A stretch of 64,000 bases of DNA from NCBI GenBank assembly GCA_949130485.1, contig OX422184.1, forward strand, positions 24,050,917 to 24,114,916, read 5' to 3'. This DNA comes from Agelas oroides (taxonomy: Eukaryota; Porifera; Demospongiae; Agelasida; Agelasidae). Shown here in pieces: positions 31,383 to 43,243 of the stretch. The notes beneath the pieces were generated by a model, which made no database searches, was not told the DNA's origin, and saw only the letters and a list, made by a program, of their open reading frames with translations. Position 1 is the first letter of the stretch. Each line of letters begins with the position of its first letter. A program made the translations under genes and the position numbers.

Positions 31383-31383
31383 G

Positions 31384-31470
31384 TAAGTGTGTTTGTGAGT
31401 GTGCGTATGTGTGTGGTGTGAGTGTGTGGTGTGCGTGTATGTGCATGTGCATGTGTGTGTTGTGTGCATG

Positions 31471-31502
<32 letters not shown>

Positions 31503-31770
31503 ATGTGCATGTGTGTGGTGTGTGCCTGTGTGTGTGTGCATGTATGTGTGTGTGCATGTGTGTGTGTGGTGTGTGCATGTGCATGTGCATGTGTGTGTGT
31601 GGTGTGTGTGCGTGTGCATGTGTGTGTGTGTGTGTGTGTGTGATGTGCATGTGCCTGTGTGTGTGTGGTGTGTGTGCGTGTGCATGTGTGTGTGTGGTGT
31701 GTGCATGTGCATGTGTGTGTGTGGTGCGTGTGCATGTGCCTGTGTCCATGTGTGTGCATGTGCATGCAAT
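31384..31770. repeat. (TG)n with CATGTG interruptions
   Basis: Nearly 390 bases of TGTG and GTGCATGTG units start at the exon 9 donor. Long Cys/Val and His/Thr open frames across it are artefacts. Confidence 0.95.
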
Positions 31771-32055
31771 GCTGGTCAAAAAGCTTATGAAAACATTCTT
31801 CATAGTATGTTAATTCTCTGTGTGAAATGTCCATGTACATGTACATGCATGTCTATTTACTTTTTACTGTTGTTTGTTTACATATTAAACTGTACTCAGG
31901 ACAGCAGAAATGTACTGTAATTATAGCTAGTGTTCCATGTACTAGTGCATGAATGCCATAGCTATGTGTAGCATTGGGAGGATGAAAAAGCTAACAGGTA
32001 TTTAGTTAGCTAAAATGGTCACAGCGAATATATACGTACTTCTCCAATATCTGCA

Positions 32056-32704
32056 TAGCCTCACTCCCAGGCAACTACCAGATTTTATCTTGCAGCCGTG
32101 GAGAAAAATCTGGGAGAAGGCCTGGTACCATTACTACATCACAGAACAGAAATGGTGGACTCAGTTATTACGTAACATGGACTCGGTTTCGTAATAATCG
32201 CAATGTGCCCATACAATATGCAGCCAGTACAAGCCATTGAGTTTACCTTGACATTTTGCCAATGGCTTCATAAGTACCAAGTCACTAACAAGTGATGTAT
32301 AGACATACATGTAAGTGGAAGGCACAAGGAGGCTCAGAGCCAGAGCTATATTCATGTAGAACGGCTTAGATAACTGACTATACCTACAAATAGTCTGACC
32401 ATCTGTTTCTTCTCCTTGATGATAGTGGCCCGAGTGCAGACACTTGTTTTGACACGGAGCGACGCACTTGCTCTCAGCCTACTGCTTTCCTGATCTCTTT
32501 CAGTCAACGTACACGTAAAAAGCCTTCTACTTATGTCTACACATCGCTCGTTCACGACTTAGTACTTGCAAAGTTCGTAGCTGTTGGGAAAAATTACTGT
32601 TCGATCACTTGCTGTACTGACCGCATATTGTGTGGGCAAGTTGCCATCATTACAAAACCGAGTCCACCATTTCTGCTCTGTGACGTAGCCTGGGAATGAG
32701 GCTA
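32056..32704. mobile_element. Mutator-like foldback, 649 bp, diverged duplication
   Basis: The ends TAGCCTCACTCCCAGGC and GCCTGGGAATGAGGCTA are inverted. The flanks ATATCTGCA (32047-32055) and ACATTTGCA (32705-32713) agree at 7 of 9 positions. Subterminal CAGAAATGGTGGACTC and GAGTCCACCATTTCTG blocks are also inverted. Confidence 0.7.
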
Positions 32705-33494
32705 ACATTTGCATGCATTGGAATGAGGCTGTTGTTGCATGAGCTATTGTTGCATGAGCTATTGTTACATTGACTGGAAATGTTACATAAAATGGTGTCA
32801 TGACAAAGAAGTTTATAATGCAGTTAAATCTCAATGTACTCATGCGCAGTGGAAAGAACCATAGTGACTGCCAGTGACAGATAGCTGAATTTGGTAGTAA
32901 CACTAGTTGCCCAAGAGTGTCGCTATAGGACTGGTTGGACAAAGATTCCAAAGAGTCACTAAATGATAAAGAATTGACAAACTTATTCAAACAAACAAAG
33001 CAAAAAAACACAGAAGAGAAGACCAAAGCGATTTGCAAAAGTTTAGGGACTGGCGCACTACTGTTGGAGAAAAGCACAACATTTTAGACATCCGGATAGT
33101 TCCACAAATGAACTAACAGACTTTGTGCAGTGTTTTCAGTCATCCTTCAGACTCGTGAAAATACATCCCTCCACTCATGCAATATTCTCCGTACTGCATG
33201 GTTGTGTATTCCACAAGGATACTTACATGATTGTATATGTGTATAAATGTAATCCGGTACACCATATACATGTATGTAGAGCACAGAACATATTGCTGGC
33301 CTTTCTGCTAGTTAAATCTCAATGGCTTAGATACTGATAAAGTTAAAGTTTGAACAACAATCACACACTCTGAACATTAGAGTTATTGGTACTAGCATGT
33401 GCAACACATGTGAACGTATAGCATGTGCAATATTAACTTGGCCGGGCAACTGGAATGGGAACAAAAAGTTGCACGACCTGGGACCATGATCAGT

Positions 33495-33910
33495 TAGCCT
33501 CGTTCCCAGGCCGTTCCCGCCTCCAGTTTTTGATCGCTTGCAGTATAAAAACGGAGGGGAAGGCCTGGGAGAAGAGTCACGTGCGTGACATCAGGTAGAC
33601 GTGAGGGTAGACGTGAGGGGGGCGGTGCCCGATCGTTGTAACTCACAAACTTTGTGTTGATCAGACTCGAGTCTACCAAACAACGAGCTGTATTGATGCT
33701 GTCTTTCAAACGTTACAGTCTCAAGTAGTTCTTGGACAAGATATTACAAGAAAGGACCTCGAGATTCTTCGTCGGGCACCGCCCCCCTTATGTCTACCCT
33801 CACGTATACCTGACATCACGCACGTGACTCTTTCTCCCAGGCCTTCCCCTCCGTTTTTATACTGCAAGCGATCAAAAACTGGAGGCGGGAACGGCCTGGG
33901 AACGAGGCTA
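33495..33910. mobile_element. Mutator-like foldback, 416 bp, exact 9-bp duplication
   Basis: TAGCCTCGTTCCCAGGCCGT and ACGGCCTGGGAACGAGGCTA are inverted, flanked by ATGATCAGT at 33486-33494 and 33911-33919. The arms extend over 100 bp, through TTTTTGATCGCTTGCAGTAT and CACGTGCGTGACATCAGG to GGGCGGTGCCCGA. Confidence 0.9.
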
Positions 33911-34384
33911 ATGATCAGTCAATGTTGTTAAGTTCAAACTGGCTACATAAGCAATGACAACCTCATGCACTACTTTCCAAGAACAAGAAATTCACACACA
34001 ACTTTACAAATTCACACAGCACTCAAGGCCCAAGAAATCCATCAACAAAGCTATTATACATGACACTTACTACATATGTGTAAGAGGGGACATGTACAAA
34101 TGGACTTGTGTCATGAGATCAACTCAATTGATGCACAATGGGTATATCTCATGTCATGCATGGGAACAAGGCTTAACAAAAGTTAGACTTATTTCTACTA
34201 CATGTAAACAGTTTATTTTTGATGCACAATAGACTGTTAATTCATGTTGTGGATGTACAATATACTCTTGTTTAACGGACACAATAAGTTTGACAACCTG
34301 GTGTTGTTGCATGTACGCGTACATTGTATATGTTCAAACAAAGTAAGCATTGATAACTCCATAACTTGGCAAGACCAACAAATT

Positions 34385-34500
34385 CACTCCAAGTGGAAAG
34401 AAATTCACAAGGCATAAGAACTCCAACACCAAGAAATTCACTCCAAGGGAAAGAAATTCACAAGAACTCCAACACTCACAAGGCATAAGAACTCCAACCA
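34385..34500. repeat. imperfect repeats of AAGAAATTCACTCCAAG and AGAACTCCAACAC
   Basis: Blocks GAAATTCACTCCAAG, GAAATTCACAAG and GGCATAAGAACTCCAAC recur two to four times in mixed order, a small complex array. Confidence 0.7.
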
Positions 34501-35484
34501 ACACTCCACAAGCAAGAAATCAATTGACACTTCAAGATCAAACTGTATGCTGTTATGTGTGCCACTTAGGTACAACAGCGTACAGGGGACATGGCACTAG
34601 GCATAAGTGTCACTTTGGATGTGGTAACTCTTGCATATAGCAGACTAAACAACATTAGTGAATTGGGCTTGTTTGTGGATGCACAATTACATGTGTATGC
34701 ATCTTCTATTAAATTGGTGGATCAATAGTACCTTGTGTCATTTGGCTCAATAGGTTGTTAACTTGCTGTCATTTTGAGGCACAATAGGCTGTATCGTTTT
34801 GAAGACACAATAAGATGCTATCTCATGTGTTTAGTAGTTTGTACTACCACCTAACTAGTCTTGGCATTTTGGATGCCCTACACGTTTGTTTATATATCAT
34901 TGTTGCTCACATGATAATGCTAACTGCTTTTCCGTACTGCAAGCAAAGAGCAAGACTAGACAAGTTGAGTTAGGCTTGTTCGTACAGTTTGAATACACAA
35001 TAGCTACCTTCCATCGTTTTGGATTTACGTGTCATTAGGTTTCCCTGTGCTAAAGAATTCCAGAACCTGTTGAGACTTACCACTTCTACATCTTTTGATT
35101 AACCCCAAAATTCCGGCTTCAATCACACCAAGGGGATGTTGGCATAGCTTTCCACCAGTTGCCAATATGTGTGGAGGTGCTACAGGCTTATCGGTACCAG
35201 AGACAGAAATAACAATGAACTTTCTCCGGGTTTGGGCTGTCATCATAGCGTATTAGGTCATTACAGCTGATCAACAAAAGCAATGGCTCCATTGTACACA
35301 CACTACAATGACTTGCACCATTGAGCTTTGTGTAGAGTAAATAACAAGTGTGTTTGCATGTAGTGGTGTTGTGTCATGCATGAAGACTTCCAAGTTACAT
35401 GTAAACTTTGCAGTGAGAAAAACTTGCTGGGAAGTTTAGTCAGAGTTTATTGTATGACAAGTAAGCAGCAAAAGTACTGCTCTG

Positions 35485-35640
35485 ATGCATTCAACTATAC
35501 ACAACAGATCGTGCATGGTTAGAAGCCGGTGATGATTTTAGAGGGCTCATCATGTAAGCAGCACAAAGTACTGCTCTGATGCGTTCAACTATACACAACC
35601 GATTGTGGTTAGAAGCTGGTGATGATTTTCGAAGGCTGTG
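35485..35640. repeat. about 75-bp direct duplication, part of the transmembrane-exon family
   Basis: GTACTGCTCTGATGC, TTCAACTATACACAAC and GGTTAGAAGC[CT]GGTGATGATTT occur in the same order twice (about 35474-35540 and 35568-35628). Reverse-complemented, the blocks resemble the 3' part of the terminal exons at 36114 and 42425 (CCACAG...TCACCAGCTTCTAACC). Confidence 0.65.
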
Positions 35641-36113
35641 GATGCTGGTAGTTTGGTACCAGAGACAGAAATGAGATTCAGGTTTAGCTGCACTCAATTT
35701 ACTATCATAACTTAGTACATGTAGATGATATATCATGAGAACTTGAGAAGTCGGATGTCAAGAATGATATTCATGCTGATGAATATAATGAGTGTGCTCA
35801 ACAAACTGAAATTCATTGAATAACCATTGTAGCAGTTGGCATTGGCACTTTTGTAGTAGTGGTAGAAGTAGTAGCACTACTACTACATTGGCACTTTTGT
35901 ACCAGGGAACGTTTGTACACACATGCAGCAAGTGACAAGTGTCAGCGTATTGCAGTTGTGTTTGGAGCTTAGGCTACATGTAACATCTGTAATGAGAGAA
36001 ACTTGTTGGCAAATTTAGTCAGGGGTATAGTATAGTGACATACAAGATATCCATGTAAGCAGGATGGCATATACAAAATTAGTTTGTTGTGAAAAAGTTC
36101 AACCGCACAAAGT

Positions 36114-36274
36114 TCAACGGATCATGCCAGTAACAAGTTCGGAGGACTGTGGATCATAGGCAGTTGCTTCACGAGGTGTTGTTGTGTGTTCCCTCCAGCT
36201 GTAAACCAGAGCAGCAGCAAGAGCTGCAAGAGTGCCTCCAGCCACGAGTCCAATAACTATAATCTTTCCTGCAT
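36114..36274 (-). CDS. terminal exon with transmembrane segment, copy 1 (minus strand)
   Basis: On the minus strand, after a pyrimidine-rich acceptor ending TACCCAG, the exon encodes AGKIIVIGLVAGGTLAALAA, then ALVYSWREHTTTPREATAYD and PQSSELVTGMIR, with TGA at 36114-36116. The hydrophobic run of about 22 residues followed by a short polar tail is a membrane anchor with a cytosolic end. The copy at 41670-41869 shares the anchor, HTTT and the PQ-SE--(T/S)G tail. Upstream exons were not identified, so the protein is unknown. It lies antisense within NCKAP1 intron 9. Confidence 0.55.
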
Positions 36275-36387
36275 CTGGGTACAGAACAGAAAAAGACTCT
36301 TGAGGTGGAATGTTGATTCTAGGTTTACAGATCGCAAAGAAAAAATACTTACGAACGGCCGAAGAAACGGCCTTTCATACAACAACA

Positions 36388-36420
36388 ACAAAAAAAAAAA
36401 ACAAAAAAAAAAAACGGGCT
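36388..36420. repeat. A-rich tract (CAACAACAAAAAA)
   Basis: Two runs of about a dozen A separated by C follow CAACAACAAC. A T-rich counterpart lies at 36849-36876, so the two may mark the ends of an inserted copy. Confidence 0.7.
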
Positions 36421-39120
36421 AACAGTAAGGAGCCGGTATATGCAACCTAATCTTACCCATCATGTCTCTACGGGTGGATAGCGAACTGAGGATGCAACTG
36501 CTGTTCCTGTTGGGTAACTGGAAACTGCGAAGGTAGTAGTATGTCGACTAAGGTACGAGTTTCCTCGCAACAACAGTTCGGCCACATCAGGCCTTCTCGC
36601 ATCACATGTATTAAAATCCGTGATCCGCGAAATCATGAACTCCGTGTCACGTAATGTGGTTAGTAAACATCGCAAGATCAACGTGGCAACATTCCGTTTT
36701 TGTATCTGTCCTATCGCGGAAACTAGAACCTGTAGGAGCGCCATACTCAGTTCACGGATAGTTGAGGTAGAACCCTACTGCTCCTGCGTATCTGTGGCGC
36801 TGGGAAGTCATGGCTTCGTAGTCTCGTCCCCAGACCCCACCCTCTCGTGTTTTTTTTTTTGTTTTTTGTTTTTTTCATAATAAGTGCCCCAGAGGGATAG
36901 ATATATTTGTACACACAAAGAAGGAAAATATGAACATATAAAGTAGAACAAACTCGAGACTATGTACAGAACATATATTTAGTTCACACAAATTTGCTGA
37001 GTTTAAGACCAGTTTGAAAAAGTTCTTCTGAACATAAAAATATTTGGCTAAGTAGAGAGTCAATGTCAATGTTCAGGTCCGTATGTTGGGTTAAAAAATG
37101 TTCATAACAAGCAGCACGACAAAGTCACATTAGTAGCTTGAGGATTGATAGCACAGCGATAGTTCCAGATGGGCCGTGATCTAGAGCTGTATCCCAAACT
37201 TTCAGCCACCCCATATGGCTGGCGACTTCTGCAACAATCAATTGTGATTTCTCGCCGGGAGGCGCGTGTGGGTGGGGCACGTAACTAATGACTTCGTAGC
37301 AAGAATAAGTTAAACCCAGAGCATGATAAACATGACGTGGAGGGAGGTACTTTGAGCAGTTGCATCTCCAAAATGCAACAAGCTATGAAGCTCAGACTTG
37401 TGTTGAATGAAAGTAGAAAGACGGCTATATTCAGCTGCATATATATTCAGATACATGTATATGGTCAAAACTGGCCATGCCGTGTTGCTAGGGTGACCTG
37501 GGTTCTAGCTCCTTGTCTGTCTCATCTCAAGTTCACTACTAGGAAGATACTGCATCATGCTGGGACAAGCAGCAAATTGCATAGCTACATGTAATTTTTA
37601 AATGCCCACATGTAGGTGACAGCAACTGACAATGTACTAGTCTCGGTCCCAGACCCAAAACCAACCCCAGCGCGGATCGCTTTCAGTATCGCTTGTACGT
37701 TATACTGGAAGCAATATATGCGCCAGATGACGTCTGGGGACAAGACTATCAACGTAGCTATTTGTCCAGCGAAACTGATTCTGTGTGTCTGAAGGTCGCA
37801 TGACAAGGCAGGCATGTATGGTGGTGAGGTTTGCTTCAGGTCAGCATCTGGTATGAATGACAAGCTAGACTGGTATTACACAGCAAGAATTCCCCGACTA
37901 GCTCACAGTTTGAGTGTTAAGCTTAGCACTACATTTCACCGAAGTATGTGTGTACTGCAAACACATTCAACTTAAGTCATCTTCACATTCAACTTAAGTC
38001 ATCTTCACTTCTGCTCTCTTTCATGCCAACACTACAGTCTGACAGCTTTCACTTTCGTTCTGATGGCTTAGCTGAAGTACACAGCGAGGACATTCAATCT
38101 TTGTAAATATTTGAATGCTCTCGTTCAGTATGTGGTTGGTCCAAACAAGCAAGCAAGCATACACATGCGTGCGCAACGCAGTCACGATAGTGGGAGGCTC
38201 GCTCAGGCTCACCCCAATTATAGTCAATCGTACGCTTGTGACCTGTCTCAAGCCTTCTAACTGATATTTAGCAGTTTTTGTCTGCTGATGTAAAAAAAAA
38301 ATATGCTGAAGCATGTATCATGTGATGAATGAGCCTATAACTTCTGAGAAAATTTTGTACTACAAGCAACAAACACTTGAAGGCCTAGGAACAACACTGC
38401 GTATGATACTGATTGTGTCACGTTGTACAATGACATTTTGTACACCCAAAACAAACTTGAAATGTAAGCAAGTACAACTGGAGGTTCGGTATTGTTATTG
38501 CTAGCAAATGATCTGAAGTGTGCATGCGTGTGTGCAACATCAACTTGACCACTGTTGGACTGCAGGGTGGACTGTGTTGAATCATCACCCTCATGTCAAC
38601 AACAACCCACATGCAACATATTGTGTGTATGCTCACGTTGACTGCTGTTGAGTGAACAATACCTTCTTGGGCTTCTGCCCATCAGGTGCTCTGAGAATCT
38701 ACTAAACAAACTGTACTTGCTATAATCACAAGTGTTGTTTGTACCTATGCACAATTAAGTTGTTTACCCTTGACATGAATGTTCCAGGCTCTTTCTGGTG
38801 TGGGAACCTGGGAACAAGGCATACCTTTCTTTTTAGTTTGATAACGTACTGATTGTTGAGTTGTACAAGTTCAAACTGACCACTGACAAATACAGTACAC
38901 TCCCAAGAGATTCACTTATCATTCCAAGGAACATACCAAGATCACGAAATCCTCACAACATTCTGCGGAGATCGGGAAATCGCACATCATTCCACTGAAC
39001 ATTCCACACATCATTGCACTGTACCCAACGACCCTCACACTGTAAGATCACTTACATACGTAGCTGACATGCCACATTTGACATGTAAACTTTGCAATTC
39101 TGGGGAGGAAGACCTGAAGC

Positions 39121-39276
39121 TATCTTGAGTGAGCTGTCTGTAACGCAGTGTCAAGCTCTGCTCAGCCCCACCCCACTCAACCTACCTGTACACGACCCTA
39201 TCTTGAGTGAGCTGTCTGTAACGCAGTGTCAAGCTCTGCTCAGCCGCACCCCACTCAACCTACCTGTACACGACCC
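39121..39276. repeat. 78-bp tandem duplication
   Basis: TATCTTGAGTGAGCTGTCTG begins at 39121 and again at 39199, and each copy runs to ACCTGTACACGACCC. The copies differ at about one base (CAGCCCCACC versus CAGCCGCACC), so the duplication is young. Confidence 0.92.
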
Positions 39277-39645
39277 ATCACATGACTCGACTACATTCAA
39301 GGAAATAATCCTAGGAGTTGATAACACTGGAAGCTCAAACTTTTTTCATCCAGTACATCACCAAACAAACAAGATCTGAACTACTCATCAACCAACCATG
39401 AACACTTCACCTAGGAAGTGTCCTCTCCTAAAAGGATGCAACAAAGAGATATGTCCAAAGAACATTCCAGGAAACATTCCAACCACACAGCTTACCAAGA
39501 AATCACACAACTTACCAAGAAATCCTATATCCAATTATGTACATTGGAAAACTCATTAGAGAACAAGGCTAATTTTGTTGCTACTTTCAGAAACATAAGA
39601 GGATTCTGCTGCATGTACTTTGATTTGATTCCACAATCAGTGGAA

Positions 39646-41008
39646 GCACAAGAAGTCCCTGTTACATGTACCTCTTGGTTTCTGCTCACCTCTTATCAGC
39701 TTGGAAGCACAAGAAGTCCCATGTTACATGTACCTCTTGGTTTCTGCTCACCCCTTATCAGCTTGGAAGCACAATAAGTCCCATGTTACATGTATCTCTT
39801 GGTTTCTGCTCACCCCTTATCAGCTTGGAAGCACAATAAGTCCCATGTTACATGTATCTCTTGGTTTCTGCTCACCTCTTATCAGCTTGGAAGCACAATA
39901 AGTCCCATGTTACATGTACCTCTTGGTTTCTGCTCACCCCTTATCAGCTTGGAAGCACAATAAGTCCCATGTTACATGTACCTCTTGGTTTCTGCTCACC
40001 TCTTATCAGCTTGGAAGCACAATAAGTCCCATGTTACATGTATCTCTTGGTTTCTGCTCACCCCTTATCAGCTTGGAAGCACAATAAGTCCCATGTTACA
40101 TGTACCTCTTGGTTTCTGCTCACCCCTTATCAGCTTGGAAGCACAATAAGTCCCATGTTACATGTACCTCTTGGTTTCTGCTCACCTCTTATCAGCTTGG
40201 AAGCACAATAAGTCCCATGTTACATGTACCTCTTGGTTTCTGCTCACCTCTTATCAGCTTGGAAGCACAATAAGTCCCATGTTACATGTACCTCTTGGTT
40301 TCTGCTCACCCCTTATCAGCTTGGAAGCACAATAAGTCCCATGTTACATGTACCTCTTGGTTTCTGCTCACCTCTTATCAGCTTGGAAGCACAATAAGTC
40401 CCATGTTACATGTACCTCTTGGTTTCTGCTCACCCCTTATCAGCTTGGAAGCACAATAAGTCCCATGTTACATGTATCTCTTGGTTTCTGCTCACCTCTT
40501 ATCAGCTTGGAAGCACAATAAGTCCCATGTTACATGTACCTCTTGGTTTCTGCTCACCTCTTATCAGCTTGGAAGCACAATAAGTCCCATGTTACATGTA
40601 CCTCTTGGTTTCTGCTCACCTCTTATCAGCTTGGAAGCACAAGAAGTCCCTGTTACATGTACCTCTTGGTTTCTGCTCACCTCTTATCAGCTTGGAAGCA
40701 CAAGAAGTCCCTGTTACATGTACCTCTTGGTTTCTGCTCACCCCTTATCAGCTTGGAAGCACAAGAAGTCCCTGTTACATGTACCTCTTGGTTTCTGCTC
40801 ACCTCTTATCAGCTTGGAAGCACAAGAAGTCCCTGTTACATGTACCTCTTGGTTTCTGCTCACCTCTTATCAGCTTGGAAGCACAAGAAGTCCCTGTTAC
40901 ATGTACCTCTTGGTTTCTGCTCACCTCTTATCAGCTTGGAAGCACAAGAAGTCCCTGTTACATGTACCTCTTGGTTTCTGCTCACCTCTTATCAGCTTGG
41001 AAGCACTA
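39646..41008. repeat. 62/61-bp satellite, about 22 units in blocks
   Basis: The unit begins CTTGGAAGCACAATAAGTCC and ends TTTCTGCTCACCCCTTATCAG. Two AAGAAGTCCC units come first, then about 14 62-bp units with AATAAGTCCCATG, then six 61-bp units with AAGAAGTCCCTG. Each unit carries the palindrome TACATGTA. Frames in the 61-bp block are open in all three registers, giving overlapping frames of 210, 180 and 137 codons, which argues for chance and not for coding. Confidence 0.95.
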
Positions 41009-41669
41009 AAAATTCCTGCTACTTATCAATTTGGATCCACAATAGGTTTCGATCTGCTCACTTCTTATCATTTTGAAATTACGATAAGTTGGTACCTCAT
41101 TTGACTTTGGACAAGGTTTGTATGTACTACCTAAAATCATTTTACTACCTCTTGGCATTTTGGATGCCCTACGTGTTCATTTATTTTTTCTTCATCACTG
41201 ACATCATTCACATGCATGCTTTTTCACACTGAAAGTGATCGGTGGAGGTCTGGAAACAAGGCTAAACAGCAAGTTGGGCTTGTTCATACATCTTGATGCG
41301 TATACGTACATGTACATTAGGTTTCTACCACCTGTGCTCTTGAATTCCAGAAGCAATGTCATGAAGCTCTGGCCACATGACATACACTTCCAATGTGGTC
41401 AACAGATTCCCACCCAGCCATGTACAGGGTGCTACAAACAAGTAAACTAAGAAATCTGATCAACAAGGTTGAGGTTTGGTTTACAGGAAGCTGGGCTACA
41501 CACTGTAGCATCTTATCATCAATCAATCTTCAGTGTTGCAGTGGTATGTTTTGAGTTTAGTACTGCATGTAATGAGAATACGTTGCTGGCAACTTTAATC
41601 AGAGATATAGGTTCATGAGACTCACAAGTACATCATCTTAGCAGCATATATTATAGGACAAAGTCCAAG

Positions 41670-41869
41670 TTAATTTGCTGTCCCAAAGTTTATCTGCACA
41701 AAGTCACCAGATCGTGGTGAGAAGCCGCTGACAAATTCTGAGGTCTGTGGGGCCCTGGAGCTTTCTTGGCAGCAAACTGTTGTTGTGTGTATCTTCCTAT
41801 AGATAAGAGTTGCACCCCCCATTGCAAAGACGGCTCCTGCCACAAGGAGAACAACTGTCATCTTGTCGC
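41670..41869 (-). CDS. terminal exon with transmembrane segment, copy 2 (minus strand)
   Basis: After an acceptor CCACAG the minus strand reads DKMTVVLLVAGAVFAMGGAT, LIYRKIHTTTVCCQESSRAP and QTSEFVSGFSPRSGDFVQIN, ending FGTAN and TAA. It is paralogous to the exon at 36114-36274: same membrane segment position, HTTT, and PQ(S/T)SE. A third, disrupted copy is at 42425-42489. Identity of the protein is unknown. Confidence 0.58.
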
Positions 41870-42251
41870 CTGTGGTTACGTAAACTATTGCAAAGAAAAG
41901 TGAGGTTTCTTATCAGTTTGCAAACTTCATTGTATCATAGTACTCAACAAACTGCAAAGACGTAATAATGAGGCTTAGAACCATGACTAATGGAAAGTTG
42001 TGTACAAAGACTTACAAACATGACTCAATGTATACCATGGTCGTTGACTACAAAGACTTAGTGCTAGACAACAGTATAATCTGCAAATTTAATGGTGCTT
42101 TTTCATAAGCTCAGGCTACATGTGATCTTGCTGGTAAAGTTTAGTCTTAGGTATATATAGTGACATACATGTCACGCTGCTCCTGATGTCAAATATAGAC
42201 AAAATGCCATCAAAATTGGCTGCACAACTTTACCAGGTAGTGGTTAGAAGC

Positions 42252-42384
42252 TAGCCTCGTTCCCAGGCCCCGCCCAGCTTTCCGTCGCTTGCAGTACGGA
42301 AAAGCGGTAGAGGGCCTGGAATAATTCATCACGTGAGTGACGTAGGGGTAGAGAGAAGGGTAGAGAGGACTTAATTGAGCGTAG
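42252..42384. mobile_element. Mutator-like insertion with degraded right end
   Basis: The left end TAGCCTCGTTCCCAGGCCCC is intact. GTTAGAAGC is present at 42243-42251 and again at 42385-42393, so the 9-bp duplication survives while the right inverted end has been lost or replaced (it ends ATTGAGCGTA). It sits in the tail of copy 3 of the transmembrane exons. Confidence 0.6.
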
Positions 42385-42424
42385 GTTAGAAGCTTGGTGA
42401 GGACTGTGGGGCATTGGCAGACTT

Positions 42425-42489
42425 ACCGCAAGTTGCAGCCCCTGTTGCAAGGATGGCTCCTGCCACAAGTAGAAACAACATCGGCTTGC
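42425..42489 (-). pseudogene. terminal exon with transmembrane segment, copy 3, disrupted
   Basis: The minus strand after CCACAG encodes KPMLFLLVAGAILATGAATC, closely matching copy 2, whose DNA is still similar through the acceptor and intron. After TTGCG it reads GTAAGT, and the polar tail region is separated and hit by the insertion at 42252-42384. It is either a truncated gene or an exon with a new donor. Confidence 0.5.
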
Positions 42490-42661
42490 CTGTGGTTTCG
42501 TAAACTATTGCAAAGAAAAATTTCCACAAGATTACTTATTATAGTTTGCAAACCTCAGTGCATACTACTCAACAAACTACAAAGACATAATGAGGCTTAA
42601 AACAGGACTCAATGGAAAGTTTTATACAAAGACTCTACAAACTGAGTACTGTACAAAGACT

Positions 42662-43226
42662 TAGCCTCGTTCCCAGGCCCTGCATGTTCGTCGCTTGCAG
42701 TATGAAATTCGCGCAGAGGGCCTGGGCTCGTTCATCACGTGATGTGTGCCGCAGCCGTAATTTTATGTCACACCAGATATGGCCGCGCCGTGTTGCAGCA
42801 TTGGTTGTAGAGATAACCACAAATGGAGTTGGAAGAACCTGAAACAGGTCATGCGTGTACGATAGACTACAATAGTAAACTCGAGCTGAAGAAGACGAGG
42901 AGCCGAAATCCAGGGTCGACCTACTAACACGATGTGGCAAGGTATCTGAATATAGACGTCTACTATCCAGCTAAACACGGCAGCTTGTGCTCTTTCGCTG
43001 CCGAGACTTTTAGCACTTAGGTAAGTTCGCACACGAACCATTACTGTGATCTCTGTGGGCCTCTTTCAACGCTAAACTGGGCGCTAGCTCATCTATGACA
43101 TCATTGATTCCAGTAGAATGGACGTGACGTAAGCTGCGGCACACATCACGTGATGAACGAGCCCAGGCCCTCTGCGCAAATTTCGTACTGCAAGCGATGA
43201 ATGCGCAGGGCCTGGGAATGAGGCTA
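42662..43226. mobile_element. Mutator-like foldback, 565 bp, exact 9-bp duplication
   Basis: TAGCCTCGTTCCCAGGCC and GGCCTGGGAATGAGGCTA (last blocks GCAGGGCCTGGGAATGAGG) are inverted, flanked by ACAAAGACT at 42653-42661 and 43227-43235. The arms include CTCGTTCATCACGTGATG. A short frame near 42779 starts MAAPCCSIGCRDNHKWSWKN but is closed soon after; it may be captured sequence. Confidence 0.85.
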
Positions 43227-43243
43227 ACAAAGACTTGGGTAAC

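Noticed and set aside
31282..31920. Long Cys/Val-rich and His/Thr-rich open frames
   Set aside because: They are translations of a TG microsatellite on both strands.
39646..41008. Regular repeats that might suggest a CRISPR array
   Set aside because: Units are contiguous without unique spacers, and the context is an animal intron.
40472..41104. 210-codon open frame and two overlapping ones in the satellite
   Set aside because: All three forward frames are open because the 61-bp unit lacks stops; the apparent proteins are the same peptide in shifted phase.
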